The notes under the pieces: model-generated
Told to the model about the DNA's origin: nothing
Seen by the model: the letters and a program-made list of their open reading frames with translations, nothing else
Database searches by the model: none
In this document: positions 53,027 through 61,983 of the stretch, one piece after another
Position numbering within the stretch: position 1 is the first letter of the stretch
How the letters are laid out: every line of letters starts with the position of its first letter
Program-made: the position numbers and the translations under genes
Source: an uncultured Alphaproteobacteria bacterium
Lineage (GTDB): Bacteria; Pseudomonadota; Alphaproteobacteria; RF32; CAG-239
DNA length: 63,114 bases
Direction of reading: 5' to 3'
Assembly (NCBI GenBank): GCA_949282205.1
Contig: CASDOS010000030.1
Location: forward strand, 1-63,114

Positions 53027-54859
53027 ATGGAAAAAACAAATGTGGGTAAACTTTCTTTTTGGAAGAAATTTACGTTGTTGCGGCAATTGATTGAAGATCC
53101 TTCTTCTATTCCTCCTTATTATCAAGCTGCTTTGCTGAATGCTGTTTCTACGAAAACTTTTCGAAAATATTATTCGGAATTTTGTAGATTCAATCCCGAA
53201 ACTTTTGATGTTCTTTTAGAGCCTCGCAACCATGGGAAGTTTTCTGTTTGTAAACATCGTAAATTTTATCCCTCTGAGCTTGCAAATGAATTTGCTCAAA
53301 AGGGAACTGATGAACAGGTGCTTGATGTGTTGGAAGAACATTGCTCTTCGTTAGGACATATCCTGCTTGAACGTCATTCTGAACTATTTGAAAGATATGT
53401 TCGGCGGCATGGCTCTATTCCTCTTAATTTATGGAAAGAAATTATTAAACAAAAACGCGAAGATTTAGTTTTAATGTTTCTTAAATTTAGAGACCAAGAT
53501 TATGTCTTATCTGCACAGTATATTGATGTGCTTTTTGATTCTTCCTTGGAGAAAGGAATTAAAACTTATTTGGAACAAAATTCCGTTTTTGAATTGTCCA
53601 AAGTACGCTTATATATCTTGAAATCAGGCGATGTTGCTCTTTGCAAGAAAATGCTTGAAAATAATCCTTTAATTTTTGAGGATGAATTTCTTGAGCTTTT
53701 TAAACTTAATCAACCCGAACTTATCTTGACTCTCGTTAAACGGATGATACAAGATGAATTCGCCGATGATTATACTGAAATTCCTGCAGGCTTTGAAAAT
53801 TCTCTGATACACAGTAATGCTACTGAAGCAATTATGCTCTATATGCAAAAAAATGAACTTGATTACGGTGCTACTATTTGCCTCTTTGAAACCGGAAATG
53901 AGGAACTTATTCGGTTCTATTTGGAATCAGATCGCTTTAAAGAATGTAAAAAATTTCCAGTTGATGTGGCGGCTATGTTTCTTTTTTCCGGAAATAATGC
54001 CAGTCTGCAATGTTGCTACAAAAGTAAATTCGGCCTGCCTTATCAGTTGGAACGTAAGTTGATACTTTCTGAAAATGATAAACTCAATGCTTTTTTCAAA
54101 GATAAATATGCAACCTATATGCAAGATAACCTCATTAACTATATCGATACTAATGAGCTATATCCTTTGAACGCTGCACTGTTAATGGAAAAAGGTCCTA
54201 TTGACGATGCTATTGATTATTTTCAAAAGTATCCGTTACCGGATATTGCTGTTGTTGCTCTGTTTAAAAACGGAAAAGACAATTTGCGGAAGGCGTACCT
54301 TAACTTCCTACTTGAAAACCATGCTATCGTTTGTGAAGCTGCGGAAAAGTATTTTGTTAAATTTGCTCCTCAAAAGAAATTGATGACTTATTTGCAAAAT
54401 AATGCTCAATCTCCTCTTAAAAGTGTGGATGGTGAAATTGCTTTGTTAAAGCGAGAGGATGCTGAGTTGTGCCATTTTTATGTTGAAAAATTTGGTTTTA
54501 AAACTCAAGCGCTTGTTTCTTTTATTCAATGCGGTTCGGTTGATTTTATCAAATCTATTTTCAAAAATTATCTGCTGCCAGACGAAGTTTTAAACGCCTT
54601 GATTGACAGCGGCAGAAACTCTTTGATGATTAAATTCTTCAAAGAATCTGACTTGGATAAAGAACTAGAACTCAAACTAATCCATTCCGATTTTTCTAAA
54701 AACGAAAAGGCCGTTTGTTTCTATCTGGATAAGTATGATTTGTTTGCTGATAATGAAGTTGAGTTAATTAAAATCAACAACAAAAAAATGACTGATATAT
54801 ATTCGGCAAAACATTCTCTCTCCGAAAATGCTGAAAAATTGTACGCCTCTATGTATTAA
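53027..54859 (+). CDS. Helical-repeat protein 1 (unrecognised family)
   Basis: A 610-aa cytoplasmic protein with no known domain. From about residue 100 it consists of degenerate ~30-residue two-helix units of the type E.xLIxxxDxxLIxxYIxKxxL, for example GEIALLKREDAELCHFYVEK and NEVELIKINNKKMTDIYSAK. This predicts an alpha-solenoid, a protein-protein interaction scaffold. Three paralogues follow, each with its own promoter, a shared leader and terminator. The MEKTN start at 53027 is the ATG conserved across the family. Function unknown. Confidence 0.75.
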   Translation: MEKTNVGKLSFWKKFTLLRQLIEDPSSIPPYYQAALLNAVSTKTFRKYYSEFCRFNPETFDVLLEPRNHGKFSVCKHRKFYPSELANEFAQKGTDEQVLDVLEEHCSSLGHILLERHSELFERYVRRHGSIPLNLWKEIIKQKREDLVLMFLKFRDQDYVLSAQYIDVLFDSSLEKGIKTYLEQNSVFELSKVRLYILKSGDVALCKKMLENNPLIFEDEFLELFKLNQPELILTLVKRMIQDEFADDYTEIPAGFENSLIHSNATEAIMLYMQKNELDYGATICLFETGNEELIRFYLESDRFKECKKFPVDVAAMFLFSGNNASLQCCYKSKFGLPYQLERKLILSENDKLNAFFKDKYATYMQDNLINYIDTNELYPLNAALLMEKGPIDDAIDYFQKYPLPDIAVVALFKNGKDNLRKAYLNFLLENHAIVCEAAEKYFVKFAPQKKLMTYLQNNAQSPLKSVDGEIALLKREDAELCHFYVEKFGFKTQALVSFIQCGSVDFIKSIFKNYLLPDEVLNALIDSGRNSLMIKFFKESDLDKELELKLIHSDFSKNEKAVCFYLDKYDLFADNEVELIKINNKKMTDIYSAKHSLSENAEKLYASMY

Positions 54860-54877
54860 GCCTGTTACTTCTGATTT

Positions 54878-54912
54878 AACCTGTTTCCGTTTTTTTCGGA
54901 AGCAGGTTTTTT
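54878..54912 (+). terminator. Terminator of helical-repeat gene 1
   Basis: AACCTG-T-TTCCG with CGGAA-G-CAGGTT then TTTTG. Confidence 0.85.
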
Positions 54913-54926
54913 GTTTGCCATCATCC

Positions 54927-55002
54927 TTGACAAAAAATATTTTTTAGTTTAATTTAGCGCTACTTTTATAATTTTATGTTTCACTATTAATTTTTTATCA
55001 TT
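54927..55002 (+). promoter_or_regulatory. Promoter and uORF leader of helical-repeat gene 2
   Basis: TTGACA/TAATTT (54927-54955, 17-nt spacer) and a TATAAT at 54967-54972 just before the uORF ATGTTTCACTATTAA (54976-54990). The uORF has the same Met-Phe-His-Tyr-stop meaning, with CAC replacing CAT. Main ATG at 55003, 27 nt from the uORF ATG. Confidence 0.7.
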
Positions 55003-56778
55003 ATGGAAAAAGAAGTTAAAAGACCTTCTGTTTGGGCTACCAGACTTGAAGTATGGAAGTTTAAAAGAAATCATTCTTATGTTATTCCTTCCGAGCATCA
55101 TTTGAATATGATTGAATTTAAGGGATGTTCTAAAGAAACTTTGGCTTTGTATTTAGAGTGTTGCCATGTTATTTCCGGTGAAGCGCTCCAAATTTTATTG
55201 AAAGATAAAAATACGGAAATGCTTCATTTTATCGCTGAGCATGCTACTGATTTATTGCTTTCTCCTGAAAACGAAAAGGCTTTTATTGCTAAATTCGGGT
55301 GTGAAATATTGCTTAAAAACCATATTTGTTTGTCGGAAAACGGTACTTTAAAATTCTTACAAGGCAAAAGCTTTTCTTCTATTCCTTCTGCGTATTTAAA
55401 TTATCTGACATTCTCTCCCCAAAACGAGGCTTGTCTATTGAAGTTGAAAAATCCTAAACTCGCTTGTGAGTATCTTTCGGAGCATATTGTTAACGCCGAT
55501 AATCGTCGACTTGTTCTTCTTTATGATAATCCAGAGGTTTTTAAGGCTTATGGACAACGTAACTATTTTGACGAACTCTTTGCGGATATTGTTAAAACGA
55601 AGTCCTTAGAAATTTTTGAAATTGCTTTGAAAAATCTTTCTTCTCTTTCTTTTGAAGATGAGAAACTCTTGATTGATAGGAATGACCCCGCATTTATTGC
55701 AGCCTTTATTGAACAGGCTAATTTTTCTGACGATGCAATTGCATATCTGGTGCAACATGCTTCTGATGAGATGTTTGAGGCATATGTTAAACATTGGAAT
55801 TTTCCTTTTGATAGTTGTGATGATTTGATTTATCAAAGACTTTTTGAGCCTCGTCATATTGAACTTCTTAAAGCTCATTTAAAGGAATTCGTAATTCCGG
55901 GCAAATTTGAAGTTCGTTTGTTGGAAAGCGGTAATAAAGAGCTAATTGAACTTTATTTTAGTGCCGAGATTCCTCTTTCTCCGGAAACTAAGGCTTGGCT
56001 TTTTGAGCATCCTCAATCAGAATATGTGGCTAATATACTTCAGCATATTGATAATTTGGGCGTCTTAGGTGAGACAAAATTGTTTCAATCCGGCGATGAT
56101 CCAAAAATCAAAAACTATCTTGAAGAACATTCTCTTAATTTAATTAGTGAGACGGCTTTTTTCAAATTCGCTTCACCTCATTTGTTGATTGATTATTGTT
56201 CTTCCTACAATCCCTGCGGACCGGCTCAAATTGCCTTAATTAGAAGAAAAGATGTTGATGTGGCTCTTTGGAAACAACTTTGGGATAATGATTTTTGGGA
56301 TTTTGATGGAGGTGCTTTGAGAATCTTCTTAAACGAAGCAGATGATGATACTATCCTTGCTTATTTCCAATATTGCGAAGATAATTATGAGGATTTTTCT
56401 CTTGAACCCGATGATTCCGAATCTGCTTGCTCCTTGCCCTTAAGTGAGATTTTATATCATCGAAATTTGGCAAAATCTGCTATGTTCTTCATTTCAAAAG
56501 CCTCCCTTTCTGATGCGGATGAATGCGCTTTGGCTTTGTATGGTTCAAAAGAACTTATTCAAAAATATCTGAAGGATAATGATTTTGATTCAGAAGCTGA
56601 AATGTTGTTATTGTGTCGTGGTGACAAAGAGCTTGTTCGACAGTATATTTCAAAATACGAAATTTATGATGAAAATCAATGCTATTTGTTCAATTTTGAT
56701 GATTGGGATTTGATAAAATTCTATCAGGATAAACACGGCTTTTCTGATAATGATATCGTTGAGGCTCTTGAAGATTAA
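55003..56778 (+). CDS. Helical-repeat protein 2 (unrecognised family)
   Basis: A 591-aa paralogue of the preceding protein. Units such as FEVRLLESGNKELIELYFSA, AQIALIRRKDVDVALWKQLW, ECALALYGSKELIQKYLKDN and AEMLLLCRGDKELVRQYISK repeat along the chain. An unusual acidic insert (DDSESACSLPLSE) lies near residue 465. The whole is predicted to form an alpha-solenoid. No signal or membrane segments. It starts MEKEV, like its neighbours. Function unknown; paralogy to the flanking genes rests on the shared unit pattern and leader. Confidence 0.75.
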   Translation: MEKEVKRPSVWATRLEVWKFKRNHSYVIPSEHHLNMIEFKGCSKETLALYLECCHVISGEALQILLKDKNTEMLHFIAEHATDLLLSPENEKAFIAKFGCEILLKNHICLSENGTLKFLQGKSFSSIPSAYLNYLTFSPQNEACLLKLKNPKLACEYLSEHIVNADNRRLVLLYDNPEVFKAYGQRNYFDELFADIVKTKSLEIFEIALKNLSSLSFEDEKLLIDRNDPAFIAAFIEQANFSDDAIAYLVQHASDEMFEAYVKHWNFPFDSCDDLIYQRLFEPRHIELLKAHLKEFVIPGKFEVRLLESGNKELIELYFSAEIPLSPETKAWLFEHPQSEYVANILQHIDNLGVLGETKLFQSGDDPKIKNYLEEHSLNLISETAFFKFASPHLLIDYCSSYNPCGPAQIALIRRKDVDVALWKQLWDNDFWDFDGGALRIFLNEADDDTILAYFQYCEDNYEDFSLEPDDSESACSLPLSEILYHRNLAKSAMFFISKASLSDADECALALYGSKELIQKYLKDNDFDSEAEMLLLCRGDKELVRQYISKYEIYDENQCYLFNFDDWDLIKFYQDKHGFSDNDIVEALED

Positions 56779-56791
56779 TGACTTCTTTATT

Positions 56792-56825
56792 AAAGACTCC
56801 TTCTTTATCGAAGGAGTCTTTTTTA
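56792..56825 (+). terminator. Terminator of helical-repeat gene 2
   Basis: AAAGACTCCTT-N8-AAGGAGTCTTT then TTTATTG; the next promoter's -35 starts in its tail. Confidence 0.9.
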
Positions 56826-56902
56826 TTGACAATATCTCTTTTTCTCCCTAATCTTCTCGTTAGTTAAGTAATTTTATGTTTCATTATTAAAATTTTATAT
56901 TT
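56826..56902 (+). promoter_or_regulatory. Promoter and uORF leader of helical-repeat gene 3
   Basis: TTGACA/TAATCT (56826-56854, 17-nt spacer). The uORF ATGTTTCATTATTAA lies at 56876-56890 and the main ATG is 27 nt after the uORF ATG. Confidence 0.7.
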
Positions 56903-57826
56903 ATGGAAGAAAAAGTTTGTCCGGATAGGACGCCGTTATTAAAAAAAGCAAAATGGGCTATTCGTAAATCTTATTGGTTTAATTGCCCATTGCCGGCTGA
57001 ATATCATTCCATTTTGATTAATCAGGAATGTTGTTCCGAATATTGTATGCGAGTGTGTTTGCAAAATTGTTCTTTGACTTCTGACAATGAAGTGCTTTTA
57101 TTTGATAAATACGGAGCCGATAAACCCGATATTTTGATCGAATATATCCGTATCCATGGGGCTCAAGAGGCTTTATTGCTTAAACTCATAGAAACTAAAA
57201 ATATTAAATTGTTAATATGCTTTGTGAATTATAAAAAGAGCCGGTATTTTCATGATGTTTATGTCTTATCCGAAAATGCACAAATCGCTCTCGTTAATTC
57301 TAATGATCCCGATTTCTTTTGGCTGGTTCTTTCTCAAAAAATTTGGTTGACAGCTAACGCTTTTGAGCGCTTATTACAAAACGGAAACTATGATATGTTT
57401 GAAACATATTGCAAGTATTGTTATGAAAAAGGTTCTGAAAAGTATTTTTATAACAAATGGCTTGATATACTTCTTGAACATAAAAACGAGAAAGCTATTG
57501 AATTGGTTGTTACTCGTTTTCGCTTGGATATATCTTCGTTGGTTAAGTTGGTTGAGCATCATCTTGAAAAATTTGTAGAGATTTATTTTCGCCTTTACAA
57601 AATCAACAAAGATGAACAATGTTTTATGGTCAATGGCCGGAATAAAAAACTTATTGCTTTATACATCAAAAATAAACCTTTTGCAAAAAAAGCTCAAATA
57701 GAGCTCGTTAAATCAGGTTGCCAAGATTTGCTTAGAATGCATTACCTCAAGTATGGTTTGGATGATGAAGTAATTGTTTTTCAGGCTAGCCTTAATAATG
57801 TTAAAACGTTCTTAAACGTTCAATAA
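56903..57826 (+). CDS. Helical-repeat protein 3 (unrecognised family)
   Basis: A 307-aa shorter paralogue. Units AQIALVNSNDPDFFWLVLSQ, EQCFMVNGRNKKLIALYIKN and AQIELVKSGCQDLLRMHYLK show the family pattern. It starts MEEKV and lacks the central repeats of the two larger proteins. Cys-rich in the first 70 residues. A long bidirectional terminator follows. Function unknown. Confidence 0.72.
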   Translation: MEEKVCPDRTPLLKKAKWAIRKSYWFNCPLPAEYHSILINQECCSEYCMRVCLQNCSLTSDNEVLLFDKYGADKPDILIEYIRIHGAQEALLLKLIETKNIKLLICFVNYKKSRYFHDVYVLSENAQIALVNSNDPDFFWLVLSQKIWLTANAFERLLQNGNYDMFETYCKYCYEKGSEKYFYNKWLDILLEHKNEKAIELVVTRFRLDISSLVKLVEHHLEKFVEIYFRLYKINKDEQCFMVNGRNKKLIALYIKNKPFAKKAQIELVKSGCQDLLRMHYLKYGLDDEVIVFQASLNNVKTFLNVQ

Positions 57827-57841
57827 AACTTTATTACTTTT

Positions 57842-57904
57842 AAAGCCCCGTTTTTGAATTGTCCTTCCCTAAAGTCGGACAGTTCATTGCGGGGCTTTCT
57901 CTTA
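57842..57904. terminator. Long bidirectional terminator
   Basis: AAAGCCCCG with CGGGGCTTT plus an inner GAATTGTCC/GGACAGTTC helix. It separates helical-repeat gene 3 from the convergent gene and overlaps that gene's stop. Confidence 0.85.
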
Positions 57905-58372
57905 TTTCTCTATTTGAGCTGTTTGCGGGGCTGCTAAAAAACAGCCTTTTAACCAAATATTGATTTGTGCCGTAATCACTTCTGCCTCTATTTCATCTAC
58001 ATATCGTATTCTGTTGTTATACCCAAAAGGATTATTTCCTCTATTATTACTGATATTGTCCAGAATCCAGTAAAGTTTCAGAGATACATAGCCGCCATAT
58101 ATTTCGGATAGCATTTTTATTATCATATGGTGCCCATGACACACATATTTTCTTTTTCCTATTGATGTCGGATATTCTACTAATACTTGAATATCTTCAG
58201 GATTAATCTGTGCTATGTGCTTGGCACCCGCTATATATGCTGCCGCGCCTCCGTATTCATCCTTTCCGATGTAATGAAAATAATAAATATTATTGCTTTT
58301 CGTGATTAATTGTACTTGCATATTTTTCTCTATGTATGCAAGAAATTTTTGTTCCTGTTTTTCGCTTATCAT
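57902..58372 (-). CDS. Hypothetical protein, 156 aa
   Basis: No recognised family. A soluble alpha/beta protein with an EKQEQKFLAYIEKNMQVQL start, a YFHYIGKDEYGG strand-turn, and a conserved-looking CHGHHM cluster near residue 80 that might bind a metal. A TTG reading from 58378 adds two residues; the ATG at 58372 is preferred. It is inserted between repeat paralogues 3 and 4 on the opposite strand, and may be a later arrival. Confidence 0.6.
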   Translation of the reverse strand: MISEKQEQKFLAYIEKNMQVQLITKSNNIYYFHYIGKDEYGGAAAYIAGAKHIAQINPEDIQVLVEYPTSIGKRKYVCHGHHMIIKMLSEIYGGYVSLKLYWILDNISNNRGNNPFGYNNRIRYVDEIEAEVITAQINIWLKGCFLAAPQTAQIEK

Positions 58373-58457
58373 ACGCAATATGTTTTTAATTGTTATAATA
58401 ATTTTTTCTCTGCTTTAGGATTTTATCTTTTTTTATATTTTTTGTCAATAACCTTTC

Positions 58458-58535
58458 TTGACAAATTTATTGTCCTCCTTATAATACCCTCATCTGTTTA
58501 ATTTTATGTCGTACTATTTTATTTTTTTTACAATT
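58458..58535 (+). promoter_or_regulatory. Promoter and leader of helical-repeat gene 4
   Basis: TTGACA/TATAAT (58458-58485, 16-nt spacer). The leader starts AATTTTATGTCGTACTATTT: the first ATG at 58506 keeps its place, but the stop is lost so it is in frame with the main ATG 30 nt later. Confidence 0.65.
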
Positions 58536-59144
58536 ATGAATGCTATTGAAATTTGGAACAAATTTCTTGCTGATAAACAGCAGATGTCTGACGAAGATGA
58601 ACTTGTTTTTGTCCGCGATGGTTCGGATGAGTGGATTTTGAATTATACTCAGGAGTTTTCTTTAGGAGAAAATGCAGAACTTTTGCTTATTAAATCTCGT
58701 TCCTTTTTTGTTGTTCTTGATTATATCCTTTGTTCGGAAGAACCCTTTTTTATTCAATCTGAAAAGGCTTTACTTGAAAGAAAAGATACTAATCTTATCT
58801 TGAAATATGCTCGTAAATTCGGTTTCGTTCAAGAACTTCATGAATTTATGGCGGAAACAGCTTCCGATGATGTATTGCGTGCCTATTTTACTGAGGAACA
58901 ACTTTCTTCCGCCGGTGAAATAAAACTGATTGAACGTCATGATGAAAAGCTCTTTCAAGCCTATGTCGAAGAACACGTCTTAAACGAAATGTCGGAACAT
59001 TATTTGATTAAAATGAAAAATTATGATTTTTTCAAAATATATGTTTCCGAACATGGGCGCATTGCTCAGTCTTCCTTAAATCTGCTGGCAAATTCTCATG
59101 ATGAAAAATTGTTAGATATTTTTCGAGAATTTTGTTTGTGTTGA
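58536..59144 (+). CDS. Helical-repeat protein 4 (unrecognised family)
   Basis: A 202-aa paralogue with at least four visible units: ENAELLLIKSRSFFVVLDYI, SEKALLERKDTNLILKYARK, GEIKLIERHDEKLFQAYVEE and SEHYLIKMKNYDFFKIYVSE. Reading from the ATG at 58506 would add a hydrophobic MSYYFIFFTI; comparison with the other leaders favours 58536. It ends in a Cys-rich FREFCLC. The small size suggests a recently derived or decaying copy. Confidence 0.7.
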   Translation: MNAIEIWNKFLADKQQMSDEDELVFVRDGSDEWILNYTQEFSLGENAELLLIKSRSFFVVLDYILCSEEPFFIQSEKALLERKDTNLILKYARKFGFVQELHEFMAETASDDVLRAYFTEEQLSSAGEIKLIERHDEKLFQAYVEEHVLNEMSEHYLIKMKNYDFFKIYVSEHGRIAQSSLNLLANSHDEKLLDIFREFCLC

Positions 59145-59156
59145 AAATTTGCTCTT

Positions 59157-59198
59157 AAAAAAACTCTCTATCCGTTATAGATAGAGAGTTTTTTTTTA
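59157..59198. terminator. Bidirectional terminator
   Basis: AACTCTCTAT-N9-ATAGAGAGTT with A-rich left and T9 right flanks; ends both helical-repeat gene 4 and the MFS gene. Confidence 0.9.
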
Positions 59199-59199
59199 C

Positions 59200-60588
59200 T
59201 TAGAATTCGACTATGGATTTTCCGTTTCGCCAATTTTGTTCTATCTGTTCTAATGAGCGCCCTTTGGTTTCCGGAATATATTTCCAGGTGTAAAATAAAC
59301 TGAAAATTCCGACTACTCCGAAAATACTAAATGTTAATGCCTCGCCTATGGTTGCAAGTAACGTCGGGAAAATTAACGCTACAATGAAATTAAATACAAA
59401 ATTGGACATTGTCGCTATGCTCATCGCTGTTCCTCTTATCGCCAACGGCATAATTTCGGATATCAATATCCATGCTATCGGACCCAATGAAAAAGCAAAA
59501 CTGGCTATGAACGTTATTATACTTCCAACCGCTATCCATTTGGTGTCATATCCATAGTTATTGCTCAACCAGAAAGATGTTGCCAAAACAAATAAACTTA
59601 CCGTGATACCACTTAACCCCGCATACAATAATGGTTTGCGCCCCAGTTTATCGGTAAAAAATATTGCCACGAACGTCATTGCAAAATTAACTACCCCAAC
59701 ACCTACCGATGCATACAACGCACCGATGTTGTCCGTGAAACCTGCCGCCTTAAATATTGTTGCGGCGTAATAAATTATCGTATTTATTCCGGTGCAAATT
59801 TGAATGAACATGATAAAAATTCCAACCAGTACCGGTCGCAACATCCATTGTTCAAAAATTTTTCCTTGTTTCTTTTCACTCACTTTTAATGTGGCTTGGA
59901 TTTCTTGGATTTGTTTGTCCGCATCTTCTTCCGGTTCTATTTTTTTGAAAATTTCTTTGGCTTCATTATAACGCCGACGGCTTATCAACCAACGCGGTGT
60001 ATCCCCTAGAAAACTGATACCTATTAACAATATAACCGCCGGTATCAATCCTGCTCCCAACATCCAACGCCAGTTATATTCCGAAAGAGCAAATATCCTA
60101 TTGATTAAATATGAAAACAATATTCCCGCCGTAATCGCTAATTGATACAACGAAACCAACATGCCTCTTACTCTTTGCGGCGACAATTCCGATAAATACA
60201 AAGGAATGACAAAATTAACCATCCCAATTGCCAAACCCAATATCATTCGACCAAATACTAACCATCCTACACTCGGGGCGAATCCGCAAATCAAAGATCC
60301 TATCGCAAAAATTGTTGCCGTTGCTATTATGACTTTTTTACGTCCATAAATATCCGCCAATACCCCATTTACCGCTGCGCCGACTATTGCGCCCACTAAT
60401 GCGGAACTGACTACCCAACCTTGTTGTAATGTGCTTAACGGCCAACCTTCATTTATATATAACAATGCACCGGAAATTACACCAGTGTCAAATCCAGAAA
60501 GCAGGCCGCCTAATGAGGCTATTCCCGCAATCACATATAGTAAAAAGTGCTTTATACGTCCCTTGTGTTGAATTGTTGTTGCATTCAT
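59200..60588 (-). CDS. MFS sugar porter (XylE/GalP-like)
   Basis: A 462-aa transporter with 12 predicted helices. Sugar-porter signatures are present: GFDTGVISGAL, ADIYGRKKV (loop 2-3), GFAPSVGWLVFGRMILGLAI, and PETKGRSLEQIE at the end. It imports a hexose or pentose with H+, by family. The central loop (about residues 205-240) is charged and longer than average. AAAGGA lies 8 nt before the ATG. Confidence 0.93.
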   Translation of the reverse strand: MNATTIQHKGRIKHFLLYVIAGIASLGGLLSGFDTGVISGALLYINEGWPLSTLQQGWVVSSALVGAIVGAAVNGVLADIYGRKKVIIATATIFAIGSLICGFAPSVGWLVFGRMILGLAIGMVNFVIPLYLSELSPQRVRGMLVSLYQLAITAGILFSYLINRIFALSEYNWRWMLGAGLIPAVILLIGISFLGDTPRWLISRRRYNEAKEIFKKIEPEEDADKQIQEIQATLKVSEKKQGKIFEQWMLRPVLVGIFIMFIQICTGINTIIYYAATIFKAAGFTDNIGALYASVGVGVVNFAMTFVAIFFTDKLGRKPLLYAGLSGITVSLFVLATSFWLSNNYGYDTKWIAVGSIITFIASFAFSLGPIAWILISEIMPLAIRGTAMSIATMSNFVFNFIVALIFPTLLATIGEALTFSIFGVVGIFSLFYTWKYIPETKGRSLEQIEQNWRNGKSIVEF

Positions 60589-60672
60589 AACGGATGTCCT
60601 TTCACTCTTTTGTTTCTTTCTTTAATCTAGCAAAAATAGTTTTAAAATTGTTTAATGACTTCTCCTTTTTGA

Positions 60673-60701
60673 TTGACAAAAATCGACAAACCTGCTACTT
60701 T
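60673..60701 (+). promoter_or_regulatory. Promoter of the SixA-like gene
   Basis: TTGACA (60673-60678), 17 nt and TACTTT (60696-60701). Confidence 0.65.
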
Positions 60702-60733
60702 TATCTCTGGTTAAATATAATTTAGTTACAGCT

Positions 60734-61291
60734 ATGAAAAGATTAATTATTTTTAGACATGGTGATTATGACGAGTACAAAAATTTAATTGAGACTTGTG
60801 CTCAAGATCTTTTTCGAAAAGCTCGTCATATACAAGAATTTGTTGGTCATCCCGCCGCTATTTTTGCTTCACCTATCAAAAGAGCATGGCAAACCGCTAA
60901 TGTGCTCAATCTTGCTTTCGGCAACGTCCCTCTGTTTGAAAAAAATGAACTAAGAGATTTTAATGCTCTCAGCATTCCTTATTTTGCAAAACGTTTTGCT
61001 CTTGAGGCTCAACAGAATTTTGCCGACAGAGATGTGCTTGTTTGGGTTACACACGAACCATCCGTGCATGAATTGCTCGGAATTACACTACACACATCCG
61101 AATGGATTGTTCTTGAAGCGCCTGAATGGGAGAAAATTTTTGAACCTAAATTCCGAAAAATCTATCATGCGGCAAATTTTCTTACCGCTCAAGGGGTTTC
61201 TACTAATGAGGCTTTCCATAAACTGGTGGAATGGACATTTGATGCGCTTTCGGATGAAGAAACACAAAAAATCAGTTCTCTTTTGAAATGA
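60734..61291 (+). CDS. Histidine phosphatase family protein (SixA-like)
   Basis: A 185-aa member of the phosphohistidine phosphatase/phosphoglycerate mutase-like fold. The RHG motif is LIIFRHGDYDEY (residues 4-15), ASPIKRAWQTANVL holds the second Arg, and VTHEPSVHELLG the second His. SixA removes phosphate from His in phosphorelay proteins; the target is unknown here. It has its own promoter and terminator; no Shine-Dalgarno is seen. Confidence 0.88.
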   Translation: MKRLIIFRHGDYDEYKNLIETCAQDLFRKARHIQEFVGHPAAIFASPIKRAWQTANVLNLAFGNVPLFEKNELRDFNALSIPYFAKRFALEAQQNFADRDVLVWVTHEPSVHELLGITLHTSEWIVLEAPEWEKIFEPKFRKIYHAANFLTAQGVSTNEAFHKLVEWTFDALSDEETQKISSLLK

Positions 61292-61310
61292 TTTTTTCCT
61301 TTGTATCAAG

Positions 61311-61337
61311 ACTCTCCTTTTCGGAGAGTTTTTTTAT
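61311..61337 (+). terminator. Terminator of the SixA-like gene
   Basis: ACTCTCC-N5-GGAGAGT followed by TTTTTTATT. Confidence 0.9.
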
Positions 61338-61397
61338 TTACTAATCTTTTTCTTTCTGTATCATATTTGCCGGTTTCTCATTTTAAGGTTTGTAAAA

Positions 61398-61976
61398 ATG
61401 GATTATTTAGAATTATCGCACAAAAACACGCTTATGGCTCAAAAAATTATTGATGAAAGTCGTATTGTTTCGTTATGGCAAGCTGTGGGGGCTCAGGTTA
61501 ATCTTGTTGGCTCACTTAGAATCGGCGTACTTTCCAAACATCTTGATATTGATTTTCATATTTACACACCTGCTCTTGATATTGCGCAAAGTTTTGCAGT
61601 TATGGCACAAATTGCCCTTAACCACGCTGTCAAAAAAATTGAATTTGTAAATCTGGCGCTCACCGAAGAATGTTGTTTCGAGTGGCATATTTGCTATGAA
61701 GATAATAATGGACAATTGTGGCAAATTGATATTATTCAAATCAAAAGCGGTTCTCGTTATGATGGATATTTTGAGCGTGTTGCTGAAACTATTAAATCGA
61801 AAATGTCTGAGGATATGAAGAAAACTATTCTTCAACTTAAATTCGAAACACCAGATACTCTTAAAATTGCAGGTATTGAATATTATAAAGCTGTTATTCA
61901 AGACGGTATTACTAATTTTGATGATTTCTTAAAATGGCGTTCAGAGCACCATTTTGAGGGGATTATTGAGTGGTAG
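61398..61976 (+). CDS. Nucleotidyltransferase-like protein
   Basis: A 192-aa protein. VNLVGSLRIGVLSKHLDIDF contains the GS-x(n)-DxD pattern of nucleotidyltransferases (GS at residues 38-39, D50 and D52), and a third acidic residue may be D in QLWQIDIIQIK. The rest is mixed alpha/beta with WHICYED and an acidic end. Substrate unknown. AAGG lies 9 nt before the ATG. It converges on the YbaK-like gene. Confidence 0.7.
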   Translation: MDYLELSHKNTLMAQKIIDESRIVSLWQAVGAQVNLVGSLRIGVLSKHLDIDFHIYTPALDIAQSFAVMAQIALNHAVKKIEFVNLALTEECCFEWHICYEDNNGQLWQIDIIQIKSGSRYDGYFERVAETIKSKMSEDMKKTILQLKFETPDTLKIAGIEYYKAVIQDGITNFDDFLKWRSEHHFEGIIEW

Positions 61977-61983
61977 ATACGGT

